The notes: generated by a model from the sequence alone, not told the origin. Numbered from the stretch's first letter, positions 10,878 through 19,894 are shown. The stretch is 64,000 nt of DNA from Ruegeria atlantica (GCF_013032455.1 NZ_WQCF01000002.1:248001-312000), one strand, 5' to 3'. Translations and numbers: made by a program.

Positions 10878-11446
10878 CGGGCCTGCGCGTGGTACTCGTC
10901 GTTCGGGGCCATCGCCGTGGCGCTCGCCACCCGGTTCGACATGTTGAAAAATCCGGTGACGTTGGCGATGTCCCATATATCCCGGTCGGTGAACCCCGCA
11001 TCACGCAAGCGTTGACGATCAGGTTCCTCGATCTCGGTACTGGCAGTGGTCATCTTGGCGGCAAAGTCCAGCATCGCCCGCTGGCGCGCGTCCAAGGGGG
11101 CAACGCGGTAGTTCATTACCAGCATTTCGCCCAATTGTGGATCGCCTGACAATTGCCGCACCGCCGCACCATGGGCCACGAGGCAATAGAAGCATTTGTT
11201 GATCGCCGACACGACCACCGCGATCATCTCACGCTCCAATTTGCTCAGTCCGCTGTCGCCCAGCATCAGGTCGTTATACATCGCCGTGAACGCGTTCAGC
11301 TTATTGATATCAAAGGCATAGGCGCGCAATACATTCGGCACAAAGCCCAGTTTTTCCACACAAATATCAAAGTATTTCTGCGTCTCTGGCGGCAGGGGGT
11401 CCACCATCGGCAGGTCCAGCGCAGTGGGCTGATTTTGGTCGGTCAC
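10874..11446 (-). CDS. Peroxidase-related / AhpD-like carboxymuconolactone decarboxylase-family protein
   Basis: A 190-aa protein with the AhpD core: E71, then C85-X2-C88-X3-H92 in INKCFYCLVAHGAAV, the redox-active pair and proton relay of alkylhydroperoxidase-type enzymes. Members of this uncharacterised peroxidase-related branch are about this length. The usual role is peroxide reduction or thiol-disulfide chemistry in the cytoplasm, with an unknown electron donor here. It lies in a four-gene minus-strand run (CinA-like, GNAT, this gene, OmpA-like) with short or overlapping junctions, so it is likely co-transcribed with them. Confidence 0.88.
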   Translation of the reverse strand: MTDQNQPTALDLPMVDPLPPETQKYFDICVEKLGFVPNVLRAYAFDINKLNAFTAMYNDLMLGDSGLSKLEREMIAVVVSAINKCFYCLVAHGAAVRQLSGDPQLGEMLVMNYRVAPLDARQRAMLDFAAKMTTASTEIEEPDRQRLRDAGFTDRDIWDIANVTGFFNMSNRVASATAMAPNDEYHAQAR

Positions 11447-11460
11447 GTCAGGTTCTCTCC

Positions 11461-12171
11461 TTAGACAAGCTGACGGTAGTGGTATTCGCCGACAATCTCC
11501 ATCCCAAGGGTGCGATAAAGCCCGTTGGCCCCCTCATTTGCCTTGGTACAGATCACGCTAAGCGTTCCTGCACCGTTTTCCCGCGCCCAGAACGCGGCGG
11601 CGCGCATAGCCCAGTTTCCCATCCCCTGACGGCGGTGGTCGGGCAAAATTTCAAGTGCGTGGACCATAGCCACCCTGTCCTGTATCGAGACAAAACCGGC
11701 GCCAGCGGGCTGATCATTTCCGCGCAGAAGCAAACCAATTTTCGGGCCTTTGGCGCGCTGCATCACCGCGACCCTCTCAGGCCCGACGCCGCCCCGGGCC
11801 CAAATCTCACGCATGATGGCCAACGGCTCCCACGTTGTGAATACGGTGACTCGCGGGATCGGCAAATCCGTCAGGTGATCGACCGGGCAGGCATAGATGT
11901 TGACCGGGTCCAGAACCTCATAGCCTCGCGCGGCCAGTTGCTCATCAAGCACCTCGTCCCCCGGACGCAGGCAGAAGATACGCTTTTGCCCCATGGCCAG
12001 CATCTCGGCCTCGGCGGCATCGATATCCTCGTCTGTCACCGCACCCAGCGCGCTGGCAGCGGACACCCGCGAGCCACCGCCCCGCCCCTTCCGCAACTGA
12101 AACGGCCCCAGCCGATCGTACCCTGCGGCAGGCCAGGTGCCGTCCACGATTTCCGGCCAGCTGATGTTCAC
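11461..12171 (-). CDS. GNAT-family N-acetyltransferase
   Basis: A 236-aa acetyltransferase. The C-terminal GNAT core shows VAMVHALEILPDHRRQGMGN followed by WAMRAAAFWAREN, where RRQGMG is the acetyl-CoA pyrophosphate-binding loop (motif A), then LSVICTKANEGANGLYRTLGM as the family's last strand-helix. The N-terminal half (about residues 1-110) is a degenerate repeat of the fold or a lid. The substrate is unknown. Its start overlaps the end of the CinA-like gene by 4 bases and 14 bases separate it from the AhpD-like gene. Confidence 0.88.
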   Translation of the reverse strand: MNISWPEIVDGTWPAAGYDRLGPFQLRKGRGGGSRVSAASALGAVTDEDIDAAEAEMLAMGQKRIFCLRPGDEVLDEQLAARGYEVLDPVNIYACPVDHLTDLPIPRVTVFTTWEPLAIMREIWARGGVGPERVAVMQRAKGPKIGLLLRGNDQPAGAGFVSIQDRVAMVHALEILPDHRRQGMGNWAMRAAAFWARENGAGTLSVICTKANEGANGLYRTLGMEIVGEYHYRQLV

Positions 12172-12890
12172 AGACCCAGCTCTTTTGCCAATCGGGTGAC
12201 GGCGGCGTCGATACGGGCGCCATCAGTTCCGCGGATCACTACATTCGACCCAAAAGCACCGTTGACCTGAAACGGGTAGCTGCCGATGGACAAGTCCGAA
12301 AAATCCTTGGCCAGCGCTGACAGGGGGCCGGCGATATCACCCTCGCCCCGATCAACCCGCAATGTCTGCGACAGCAACGGGCTGCCACCGGTCAAGCCGG
12401 GCAGTACACTGGCCACCATGGCCTGAAAGACCGAGGGCACCCCGGCCATCACATGCACGTTTTGAATAGTGAAGCCCGGCGCGGTGGAAACCGGATTATC
12501 GATCAGCGTCGCACCGTCCGGGATGCGGGCCATACGCAGGCGAGCCTCGTTCAGCTCTTGCCCCGACTTGTCATAGCGAGCCTGCAACAAGGCACGCGCA
12601 TCCTCGCGCACGTCGATGGGGGTAGTGAAGGCGCGTGCGATGCAATCGGCGGTGATGTCGTCATGGGTCGGTCCGATCCCACCGCTTGTGAAGACGTTGT
12701 CATAGGTGTCCGACAAAGCCTTGACCGCGGCCTCGATCGCGGGTGCATCATCGCTGACAATCCGAACCTCTTTCAGGTCGATGCCGTGTTTGGTCAACTC
12801 ACCGGCCAGAAAATGCATATTCGTATCGCGGGTCCGGCCCGAGAGGATCTCATCCCCGATCACAAGCATTGCAGCGGTTGGATTGGCCAT
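12168..12890 (-). CDS. CinA-like molybdopterin-binding (MoCF) domain protein
   Basis: A 240-aa protein from the ATG at 12890 (GAGGGGG upstream). A longer open frame to 13169 runs into the divergent sfsA gene and is not used. It starts PTAAMLVIGDEILSGRTRDT, followed by TSGGIGPTHDDITADCIARAF, the MoaB/MogA-type motifs of the CinA N-terminal domain. The C-terminal nicotinamide-nucleotide amidase domain of full-length CinA (about 410 aa) is absent, and such single-domain versions are common in alphaproteobacteria. The role is inferred to be FAD/ADP-ribose pyrophosphatase-like or cofactor-related. It is the first gene of the operon running down to 9975 and is divergent from sfsA across 51 bases. 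Confidence 0.88.
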   Translation of the reverse strand: MANPTAAMLVIGDEILSGRTRDTNMHFLAGELTKHGIDLKEVRIVSDDAPAIEAAVKALSDTYDNVFTSGGIGPTHDDITADCIARAFTTPIDVREDARALLQARYDKSGQELNEARLRMARIPDGATLIDNPVSTAPGFTIQNVHVMAGVPSVFQAMVASVLPGLTGGSPLLSQTLRVDRGEGDIAGPLSALAKDFSDLSIGSYPFQVNGAFGSNVVIRGTDGARIDAAVTRLAKELGL

Positions 12891-12941
12891 GGCGCACGCC
12901 CCCTCTTGATCGACCCTTAAGGCAGGTATAGGCCCTGAGAC

Positions 12942-13643
12942 ATGCGATTTGAAACCCCCCTTGTCCCCGCCCGTCTGATCCGCCGCTACAAACGCTTTCT
13001 GGCCGATTGCACGCTTGAGGACGGGCGCGAGGTGACAGCGCATTGCGCCAATCCGGGCTCGATGATGGGATTGGCCGAACCAGGTGAGAGGATCTGGCTG
13101 GAGCCCAATGACGATCCGAAGAAAAAGCTGAAATACGGCTGGCGGCTGGTTGACCACGAGAATGGGCAATTTACCGGGGTCGATACCTCGGTCCCGAACA
13201 AGGCCCTGCGCGCAGCGCTGGAGGCCGGGGAAATTCCGGAACTGGCGGCCTATGAAACCATCCGCCCCGAGGTAAAATACGGCGAAAACAGCCGCATTGA
13301 CTTTCTACTGACCCAACCCGATTTGCCGGATGCCTATGTCGAGGTCAAAAGTGTCACCCTCTCACGCCAGCAGGGTCTGGCCGAGTTCCCCGACAGCGTC
13401 ACCGCGCGTGGTACCAAACATCTGGGCGAACTGGCGGCGATGGCGGCGCAGGGCCACCGGGCGATCATGCTGTATCTGGTGCAGCGCACCGATTGCGACC
13501 AGTTTACGCTGGCTGCCGATATTGACCCAGCTTACGCCGCAGCGTTCCAAGCGGCGCAGACACAAGGGGTGGAGCGGTTAATCTATGGGACGCGGATTTC
13601 GCCCGAGGGCGTTTGGGTTCAAACAACGCGTTTCACAGACTAA
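12942..13643 (+). CDS. sfsA: SfsA-family nuclease (sugar fermentation stimulation protein homologue)
   Basis: A 233-aa protein with the SfsA layout: MRFETPLVPARLIRRYKRFL at the start, an OB-like N-terminal domain with VTAHCANPGSM, then a nuclease-like domain with SRIDFLL, DAYVEVKSVTLS, and the FPDSVTARGTKHLGEL helix. The D-X-EVK pattern is the PD-(D/E)XK-type active site. SfsA binds DNA and is reported to have nuclease activity. Its original link to sugar fermentation is indirect. It is the first gene on the plus strand after the divergent CinA-like gene. The sfsA-map order common in the family is interrupted here by two minus-strand genes. Confidence 0.92.
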   Translation: MRFETPLVPARLIRRYKRFLADCTLEDGREVTAHCANPGSMMGLAEPGERIWLEPNDDPKKKLKYGWRLVDHENGQFTGVDTSVPNKALRAALEAGEIPELAAYETIRPEVKYGENSRIDFLLTQPDLPDAYVEVKSVTLSRQQGLAEFPDSVTARGTKHLGELAAMAAQGHRAIMLYLVQRTDCDQFTLAADIDPAYAAAFQAAQTQGVERLIYGTRISPEGVWVQTTRFTD

Positions 13644-13671
13644 AGACAGGCCATGGAAGTGACAGCCATCC

Positions 13672-14481
13672 TCATAATCGACAGTCGAACACGGTTGCGG
13701 ACAAAGGCATTTTGTAGTCGCTGATTTCAAAACGCTTTTGAAGAGCCGACAGGATTTCGGCGACGACAGCATCCGGATTCACATCGCCGCGCTCCTTGAT
13801 TTCATCAATCAGTGGGTTTCCATAGACCAACGCAGTCGCGAACTTCTCGACGTTGACGATCGGCTTCGTCAACTTGATGGTTTCGTGCCTGATATCCTTC
13901 CATCCGGCAGCCACAAGATCAGCACGAACGACCTCTGGGTCACCATAGTGAAACGGGACCTTGTAAAACCCCGGCGGATCATCCGGAAAGAATTGGGCCA
14001 CCGTCCTATGTGCCGTTTCAGAAAACGGGTTCTCGGTCATCGGACTCCAGACATTAAACACATAACGCCCACCGGGCTTCAAAACACGGGCTGCTTCCCG
14101 GTAGGATTCGGTTTTGTCCGGAAAGAACATCACTCCGAACTGACAGACCATTAAATCAAACGAGTCATCCTCAAACGGCAGTTCCATAGCGTCCGCAGTT
14201 GAAAACTCCACGTTTTCATCCTCGGAAAACTTGCCCTTTGCAATTTCAAGCATGGGGGCATTCAGGTCTGTAACCACCAAAGCTGAATCTGGGTGCAACC
14301 GATCTCGCAATCTCCGACTGACGATTCCTGTACCGGCCGCAAGCTCCAAAACACGCTCACTCGGGATGCTGCTGCACAAGTCAGCCAACTTCTCAGCGTA
14401 ATCTGTAAAAATATTTGGCCCCAGACCTTGATCGTAGTGGCTTGGAATATCACCAACAAAACTTGCAGAATTACTGGACAT
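13672..14481 (-). CDS. Class I SAM-dependent methyltransferase
   Basis: A 269-aa methyltransferase from the ATG at 14481, supported by GGAGGGGG just upstream. The SAM-binding strand and loop are RVLELAAGTGIVSRRL near residue 48, then DLNAPMLEIAKG and VEFSTADAMELPFEDDSFD, then VLKPGGRYVFNVW as motif III. This resembles UbiE/type 11 enzymes that methylate small molecules, but no substrate can be assigned. It lies between sfsA and the TPR-sulfotransferase gene, both genes on the minus strand, which together look inserted between sfsA and map. No mobile element remains visible at the borders. Confidence 0.88.
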   Translation of the reverse strand: MSSNSASFVGDIPSHYDQGLGPNIFTDYAEKLADLCSSIPSERVLELAAGTGIVSRRLRDRLHPDSALVVTDLNAPMLEIAKGKFSEDENVEFSTADAMELPFEDDSFDLMVCQFGVMFFPDKTESYREAARVLKPGGRYVFNVWSPMTENPFSETAHRTVAQFFPDDPPGFYKVPFHYGDPEVVRADLVAAGWKDIRHETIKLTKPIVNVEKFATALVYGNPLIDEIKERGDVNPDAVVAEILSALQKRFEISDYKMPLSATVFDCRL

Positions 14482-14567
14482 TGCCCCCTCCAAATTTGCC
14501 CTTTGCAAATAAGAGGAAATCTACCTGAAATACCGCTTTTTAGCGAGTCCGGGCAGGGGCTCTGAAC

Positions 14568-16223
14568 TTAATCCCGAAGGTCCGGCCACAAATCAGCATC
14601 GAGGCTTTGAACAAATGGCTTCAGCTGATCCGCCGCTGCCTGCCAGCCTCCGACCGAAGCCGTGTTAACCGGTTTGCGGGCCTGCAGATTACTGGCCGTT
14701 CGAATCGCATTCGCGGATTTGTCAGGCGACAGCATGGCGTCTTCGAACGGCAAATCGCAAATCCCCGCAATATCCTGCACAATGTCCTGCAGGTTGCTGA
14801 CCAGTGTTTCATAGTGAATGTCATGTACCCGACCCGGCAGGACCGCGTGCCAATGCCGCATGTATCGCTGATAGCGGTTGGCCTCGGCAGCCATCCATTT
14901 CAGGTCATGTGTGTAATACAACCCCCCAGCACCGAAATTCGCACGCCACATGGACAGAGCGACATCGCGCGGGTCACGCAGAACGTTCAGGATCACCGCG
15001 TTGGGAAAGGCCTGCGCGATATCCCCCAGAAAAGCGTAGTTGCCCGGAGCCTTGTCGACAAAGGCCACGGCATCCTCGGGCACAGTTGGCAGTTTTTTCA
15101 GATAGAAGTCCGCCAATTTGTGGTCCGCGCGCCAATCGGGCGATTGTGCCTCGGCCTTTCTGGCCCATTGGTGCACGGTTGCAAGCTCACCCAACCCCTG
15201 AACACGGGAATGTCGGGCCAGAATACGCTCAACCAGCGTAGTACCGGAACGGGGCAGACCGACCACGAAAATCGGTCGGGCTCTGTCTGGCAGAACGGAC
15301 TCAGCTACGGGCAGCGGAGCAGCCAGCCGCTTGGCGCAGTCCTGTTCGCTTTGCGCCTCCCAATCTTCAAACCCGGCGCGCTGTAGCTTATGGGCCTCGG
15401 CCAGATGTTGCATTTCCAACGGTGTATTTTTGTCCCGGCGCGCAAGGTTTGCCGCCGCATACTGAAGTTTCACAGCATCCTGAGGATTTGCAGTGCCACG
15501 CTCAAGTGACCCGGACACCTGAGGTTTGAGTACCGCGATATCCTCGAAGGTCAGGTTGGGTAGACCGGTTATAATCTCTAGCGCTTCGGGATGACCCGGC
15601 GCAATCGCCAAAGCTGCACGTACGTTTTTCAGAACGTCACCCAGTTGACCCAGACCAATTTGTGCTCTGGCCAGATGAAGCAGGCCGGGAAGGAACCTCG
15701 GGTTCTTTCTGACCGTAGCCTTTAGAACATCGACGGCGCTGTCCCACTGATGCATCTCGTTTAGACAGTCGGCTTTCAGAATCTGCGCATTCAGATTGGC
15801 GGGTTCAAGTTTCAAAACCTGATCAACGATGGCAAGCGCCTGCTCTGGCTCCTGCTCTTGCAGCAAGGCTAGGGCCCGGATGAACTTCTGCGCCGGGTTA
15901 AGAGGACCACGAGCGTTGATTTTATCGAGGAACTTCAATGCGGCTGCAGGGTCGCCACCCTGTACGAGACTCAGCGCGTAATTCTGGATCAGCTCGGCAT
16001 TGCCCGGGTCCAGCTGCCAAGCCCGTTCAAAATGAATCTGGGCCTGTTTGAAGTTTTGCTGCTGCACCGCACACAAAGCCGCAAGCCGGGGTAAAGCCGC
16101 AGCCTTGGGCCATTTTTTGGCTGCCTTGGTGGCACGTTTTAAGGCGCGATCCAGCCGACCTGCCTTGAGAAGCTCGCTGATACTTGCGATCTCTGCCCTC
16201 AACTGGTCAGCTTTTCTTTGCAT
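14568..16223 (-). CDS. TPR-repeat sulfotransferase
   Basis: A 551-aa protein. I take the ATG at 16223 because GAAGGG lies seven bases before it; the ATG at 16229 is too close to that site. Residues 1-270 are tetratricopeptide repeats (for example AWQLDPGNAELIQNYALSL and LKLEPANLNAQILKADCL). The C-terminal half is a sulfotransferase: RPIFVVGLPRSGTTLVERIL is the 5'-phosphosulfate loop for PAPS and NVLRDPRDVALSMWRANFG the 3'-phosphate site. Such fusions sulfate proteins or sugars, and the acceptor is unknown. It is in the likely inserted segment between sfsA and map. Confidence 0.9.
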   Translation of the reverse strand: MQRKADQLRAEIASISELLKAGRLDRALKRATKAAKKWPKAAALPRLAALCAVQQQNFKQAQIHFERAWQLDPGNAELIQNYALSLVQGGDPAAALKFLDKINARGPLNPAQKFIRALALLQEQEPEQALAIVDQVLKLEPANLNAQILKADCLNEMHQWDSAVDVLKATVRKNPRFLPGLLHLARAQIGLGQLGDVLKNVRAALAIAPGHPEALEIITGLPNLTFEDIAVLKPQVSGSLERGTANPQDAVKLQYAAANLARRDKNTPLEMQHLAEAHKLQRAGFEDWEAQSEQDCAKRLAAPLPVAESVLPDRARPIFVVGLPRSGTTLVERILARHSRVQGLGELATVHQWARKAEAQSPDWRADHKLADFYLKKLPTVPEDAVAFVDKAPGNYAFLGDIAQAFPNAVILNVLRDPRDVALSMWRANFGAGGLYYTHDLKWMAAEANRYQRYMRHWHAVLPGRVHDIHYETLVSNLQDIVQDIAGICDLPFEDAMLSPDKSANAIRTASNLQARKPVNTASVGGWQAAADQLKPFVQSLDADLWPDLRD

Positions 16224-16402
16224 TTGCATGCCCTTCCCTGTTTCACGCGCCCGCGCAGGCTCGTCATGTGCTAGTTGAAATTTAACTGAGGGTCTACATA
16301 TGATCAGACGCTCGCCTGACAGTACAAGCGCGCACCCTCTGGTACTTTCTGCACAAGCAGCGTAAAAGAAGTGCTGCGCGAAACTTTTGGAGCCTCGCAC
16401 CG

Positions 16403-17215
16403 ATGAAAGAACATCGTGGCCGTCTGACCAAGGATGGCATCCGCATTTACGAACAGGGTGACTTTGCCGGCATGCACGCGGCTGGGGCCTTGGCGGCGCG
16501 GATTCTGGATGACATTGCCGAGCACGTCTTTCCCGGCCAGACCACGGGCGTGATTGACGGGCTGATTACCCAGATGGTCGAGGACGCGGGTGCGACCTCG
16601 GCGACCATTGGTTATAAGGGCTATCAGCACGCCAGTTGCATCAGCGTCAATCACGTGGTCTGCCACGGCATTCCCGGCGACAAACGGCTAAAAGATGGTG
16701 ATATCCTGAATATCGATGTCACGGTCATCATTGACGGCTGGTTCGGCGACACGTCGCGTATGTATGTAGCCGGTAAGCTGCCCCGCAAGGCCGAGCGCTT
16801 GATCCAAGTGACCCATGACGCCCTGTTCAAAGGCATCGAGATGGTCAAACCTGGCAACACCTTTGGCGATATCGGCCACGCGATTCAGACCTATGTCGAA
16901 GCACATCGGATGAGCGTCGTCCGTGATTTCTGCGGCCACGGCCTTGGTCGTGTGTTCCACGCCCCGCCGAATGTTCTGCACTACGGCCGCCCCGGAACCG
17001 GCGCCGTGCTGGAAGAGGGCATGTTCTTCACCATCGAGCCCATGGTGAACTTGGGCCGCCCCGAGACCAAGACATTGGCAGATGACTGGACCGCTGTGAC
17101 CCGCGACAAATCGCTGTCAGCGCAGTTTGAACATTCGGTCGGTGTAACAGCAGATGGGGTCGATATCTTCACGCTCTCGCCGGGTGGCAAGTTTCATCCG
17201 ACCTACTCGTCCTGA
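16403..17215 (+). CDS. map: Type I methionine aminopeptidase
   Basis: Removes the N-terminal methionine from nascent proteins. At 270 aa it fits the type I enzyme. The metal ligands are visible in order: D in ILNIDVTVIIDGWFGDTSRM (two aspartates), H in CGHGLGRVFHAPPNV, E in FFTIEPMVNLG and E in AQFEHSVGVT. The start is the ATG preceding KEHRGRLTKDGIRIYEQG. The gene reads toward a small minus-strand open frame and a HAD gene. In related genomes map is, to my recollection, commonly followed by radC, which is not intact here. Confidence 0.95.
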   Translation: MKEHRGRLTKDGIRIYEQGDFAGMHAAGALAARILDDIAEHVFPGQTTGVIDGLITQMVEDAGATSATIGYKGYQHASCISVNHVVCHGIPGDKRLKDGDILNIDVTVIIDGWFGDTSRMYVAGKLPRKAERLIQVTHDALFKGIEMVKPGNTFGDIGHAIQTYVEAHRMSVVRDFCGHGLGRVFHAPPNVLHYGRPGTGAVLEEGMFFTIEPMVNLGRPETKTLADDWTAVTRDKSLSAQFEHSVGVTADGVDIFTLSPGGKFHPTYSS

Positions 17216-17382
17216 TCGACAGCCTGATCGCGCATCAGCTTCAACAGTAGGGTTTCCTGCCTCCACGGCGTAACCGCGTCATGGATAAACACCGGCGCGC
17301 GCAGTGGCTTGCGCCCCGGCTCGGTGGCGGCGTCGCTATCCCGTGAAGATGTCCAGAAAGGCAACCTAACAGCTTGATCCAT
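17203..17382 (-). CDS. Small open frame, hypothetical; possible radC remnant
   Basis: A 59-codon open frame from an ATG at 17382, read as MDQAVRLPFW at the start and ending AVDQDE. It overlaps the last 13 bases of map on the other strand. The middle, PLRAPVFIHD, resembles the N-terminal lead of RadC proteins in this family (a P-x-[YF]-I-H-D stretch before RLRERF). The +1 frame just after it reads TRLRRGG, also RadC-like. That suggests an eroded radC N-terminus with small indels rather than a working gene. It is equally possible that the frame is spurious. Confidence 0.3.
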   Translation of the reverse strand: MDQAVRLPFWTSSRDSDAATEPGRKPLRAPVFIHDAVTPWRQETLLLKLMRDQAVDQDE

Positions 17383-17406
17383 GCCCCGGATACTAACACG
17401 CCCTGA

Positions 17407-18042
17407 TCAAATACCCAAAAGCTCGGGCACCTGAGCCATGTTAGTAAAGAGTTCGGCCCCCAATTCGGCAAGGTCTTCGCCTCCTCCATTGGGCACAAAG
17501 GCCAAACAGCGCATCCCCGCACGCATCGCAGCGGTCACGCCGCTGGTGCTGTCCTCGATCACAACCGGAGCCAATGCACCGAACCGCTCGGCCGCGGTCA
17601 GAAAAAGGGTTGGATCGGGTTTCGCGGTGCCTAGAACATGAGCTGAAAATACGACCTGGCTGAAACGTTCCCAGACCCCGTTCTGGCCTAATGTGATCTT
17701 CATCTTGTCCGGGCTGCCGTTTGAGGCGACGCAAAAGGGGATCCCCTTGGCGTCCAGCGTGGTCAGCAATTCGGAAACACCCGGCATTAGATCCACACCC
17801 TGTCGAAGACGGTCATAAGTTTCGGCATAAACCTCATCTATCCAGTTTTCCGGCAAATCCGCCCCCAGATCGCGTGCCTTGTCCCTCACCCCGGCCATCG
17901 TGCCGCCAAGGAAGAATCCCACGCTGTCTTCCAGCGTCAGTTTCAGCCCATAACGCCCAAGGTTGTCGACCAGCACCTGGTTGGACAGAGGCTCGCTGTC
18001 CACCAGGACCCCGTCGCAATCGAAAATGACCAGATCGTGCAT
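17407..18042 (-). CDS. HAD-superfamily hydrolase (beta-phosphoglucomutase/phosphatase-like)
   Basis: A 211-aa haloacid-dehalogenase-type enzyme. Motif I is DLVIFDCDGVLVDSEPLS with nucleophile D8 and acid D10. The C1 cap domain follows (about residues 15-80), motif II is the FCVASNGS strand, and the last motif is KPDPTLFLTAA with VVIEDSTSGVTAAMRAGM. This matches the phosphoglycolate phosphatase/beta-phosphoglucomutase subgroup. The natural substrate is uncertain. It stands alone between the small frame after map and rsmD, 86 bases from the latter. Confidence 0.9.
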   Translation of the reverse strand: MHDLVIFDCDGVLVDSEPLSNQVLVDNLGRYGLKLTLEDSVGFFLGGTMAGVRDKARDLGADLPENWIDEVYAETYDRLRQGVDLMPGVSELLTTLDAKGIPFCVASNGSPDKMKITLGQNGVWERFSQVVFSAHVLGTAKPDPTLFLTAAERFGALAPVVIEDSTSGVTAAMRAGMRCLAFVPNGGGEDLAELGAELFTNMAQVPELLGI

Positions 18043-18128
18043 GTCTGCCCTCGTTTTTATTGCCAGCGCCTAGCCAACCGCACACGCAGATGCAAACCGG
18101 GCGTCAGCGTAACCTTGCCAGCAGGGAT

Positions 18129-18686
18129 TCAGACTGAAACATTTCGCCATATCAACGAGATATGCGTGTCACCATATTTCCGACTGTCCTGCATCACATA
18201 CCCTTCGGGCGCGGGCATCGGTGCGTTTTCTTCCCAGACGACTAAGGCATCATCGGCCACCCAGCCGCCGGACAGGGCCGCAATGGCTTTTTGACCCAGC
18301 GCCTTGCCATAAGGCGGATCCAGAAAGATCAGGTCATAAGCCGCGCCCGGATTGTCACCCAATCGCGTAGCATCGCGGCGGATCAGGTCGGTACGGTCAG
18401 CGCTGCGGGTCAGGTCGATATTTTTGCGGATCAGGCCCTGCGCCACCCTCCCGTCATCGACAAAGGTCGTGTGTGCGGCGCCGCGTGACAGCGCCTCAAG
18501 CCCCAGCGCACCGGTGCCCGCAAACAGGTCCAGCACGCGCAGCCCGTCAAAGTCGATCTGATGGCTCAACACATTGAACAAGCTTTCGCGCACGCGGTCG
18601 GTGGTGGGGCGCAGATGCGCGCCCGCATCCCCTTTGCCGACCGAGGCCAAGGCTCGCCCCCGGAACTCTCCGGCGATGATCCTCAC
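18129..18686 (-). CDS. rsmD: 16S rRNA (guanine(966)-N(2))-methyltransferase
   Basis: RsmD methylates G966 of 16S rRNA in the 30S subunit. The 185-aa protein starts MRIIAGEFRGRAL, the family's N-terminus, and has LRPTTDRVRESLFNVL, the SAM-binding VLDLFAGTGALGLEALSRGA near residue 51, and the catalytic DPPY at residues 123-126 (LIFLDPPYGKAL). Its start overlaps the stop of the upstream flavin reductase gene by 4 bases, so the two are likely translated from one message although their functions look unrelated. Confidence 0.95.
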   Translation of the reverse strand: MRIIAGEFRGRALASVGKGDAGAHLRPTTDRVRESLFNVLSHQIDFDGLRVLDLFAGTGALGLEALSRGAAHTTFVDDGRVAQGLIRKNIDLTRSADRTDLIRRDATRLGDNPGAAYDLIFLDPPYGKALGQKAIAALSGGWVADDALVVWEENAPMPAPEGYVMQDSRKYGDTHISLIWRNVSV

Positions 18687-19894
18687 GCTTTGAGGAGCGG
18701 CTTCAGATCCGCGTCAGGATTGGAAACCACTGCTGGATCAGCAGTTTTACCCGCATCGATCAAACGTTTGCCCACCATGTAAGCGCGCGGATCATTCATC
18801 GCGTCGACGGCGATCAACTGATCGTCCTTGTAGTACCAGAAGGATACGGTCTGGCCTTCACCCTGCCGGGTCACAACGCGATCATAACCGGTGTTCAACC
18901 CTGCGATTTGCAGCTTCACATCATACTGATCCGACCAGAACCACGGCGTCGCCACATAATCCTTGGCTGCACCCAGCATGTTCTGGGCCACAACCTCGGC
19001 CTGATCAATCGCATTCGGGACGCTTTCCAATCGGATTCGGTTGCCCTTGTATGGGAAAGACGCGCAATCGCCCGCTGCCCAGATCGATGGATCGGACGTG
19101 CGGCCATGGGCATCGGTCTTGATGCCGTTCTCCAACTCTAACCCGGCCATTTCAGCCAGTTGTGTCGACGGAACGATACCGACGCCAACCACGACAAAAT
19201 CAACATCCAGCTCTGTGCCGTCGCTCAGGACAGCGCCAACCACCTTGCCTTTTTCACCCACCAGATGATCCAGACCGACGCCTTCGCGTATATCGGCCCC
19301 GTGGTTCGTATGCAGCGTACGGAAGAAATCACTGGTCTCGGGCGCGGCGACACGTTGCAGGATACGGTCGGCCATTTCGACCAAGGTCACCTTGACGCCG
19401 CGCTTGGCACAAACCGCCGCTGCCTCAAGCCCGATATAGCCGCCGCCCACGATCAGCGCGAGCGCACCGTCTGTCAAGCGGGGTTCCATCTCGTCGATAT
19501 GGGCCAGATCGCGCACCACGTGCACGCCTTCCAGATCGCCACCAATCGCGGCAGGCAGATAACGCGGGTCTGACCCGGTGGTCAGCGCCAGTTCGTCATA
19601 CGCGATGACTTCATCGCCGACGGTCACAGTCTTTGCCTGAGGATCAATCGCGGTGACGCGCTGACCCAGACGCAGGGCGATATTGTTTTCGACATAAAAG
19701 CTCTCGGGCCGCAGGAACAGACGTTCCAGCTCCATCTCACCCAGCAGATAGGCTTTGGACAGCGGCGGGCGCTGATAGGGTAGATGCGGCTCAGCCCCAA
19801 TCAGGGTGATATCCCCTTTAAAGCCGTCTTTACGCAGTCTGGCCACAAGCGAAGACCCCGCCTGACCTGCACCAATCACGACAATATGGCCCAT
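18683..19894 (-). CDS. FAD-dependent ferredoxin/rubredoxin reductase-like oxidoreductase
   Basis: A 403-aa flavoprotein from the ATG at 19894 (GGGAGGA upstream). The N-terminal FAD fold is MGHIVVIGAGQAGSSLVARL, the NAD(P)H fold is ALIVGGGYIGLEAAAVCA, and the second FAD site is PSIWAAGDCASFPYK. The C-terminal reductase domain (ESVPNAIDQAEVVAQNML, then FWSDQYDVKLQIAG) places it in the ferredoxin reductase class that feeds Rieske oxygenases or P450s. The redox partner gene is not adjacent. It overlaps rsmD by 4 bases and is divergent from the peroxiredoxin gene across 99 bases. Confidence 0.9.
   Translation of the reverse strand: MGHIVVIGAGQAGSSLVARLRKDGFKGDITLIGAEPHLPYQRPPLSKAYLLGEMELERLFLRPESFYVENNIALRLGQRVTAIDPQAKTVTVGDEVIAYDELALTTGSDPRYLPAAIGGDLEGVHVVRDLAHIDEMEPRLTDGALALIVGGGYIGLEAAAVCAKRGVKVTLVEMADRILQRVAAPETSDFFRTLHTNHGADIREGVGLDHLVGEKGKVVGAVLSDGTELDVDFVVVGVGIVPSTQLAEMAGLELENGIKTDAHGRTSDPSIWAAGDCASFPYKGNRIRLESVPNAIDQAEVVAQNMLGAAKDYVATPWFWSDQYDVKLQIAGLNTGYDRVVTRQGEGQTVSFWYYKDDQLIAVDAMNDPRAYMVGKRLIDAGKTADPAVVSNPDADLKPLLKA

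Noticed and set aside
11479-12270. Plus-strand open frame opposite the GNAT gene
   Set aside because: The minus-strand product has the acetyl-CoA loop and neighbours in an operon; the shadow shows no family pattern.
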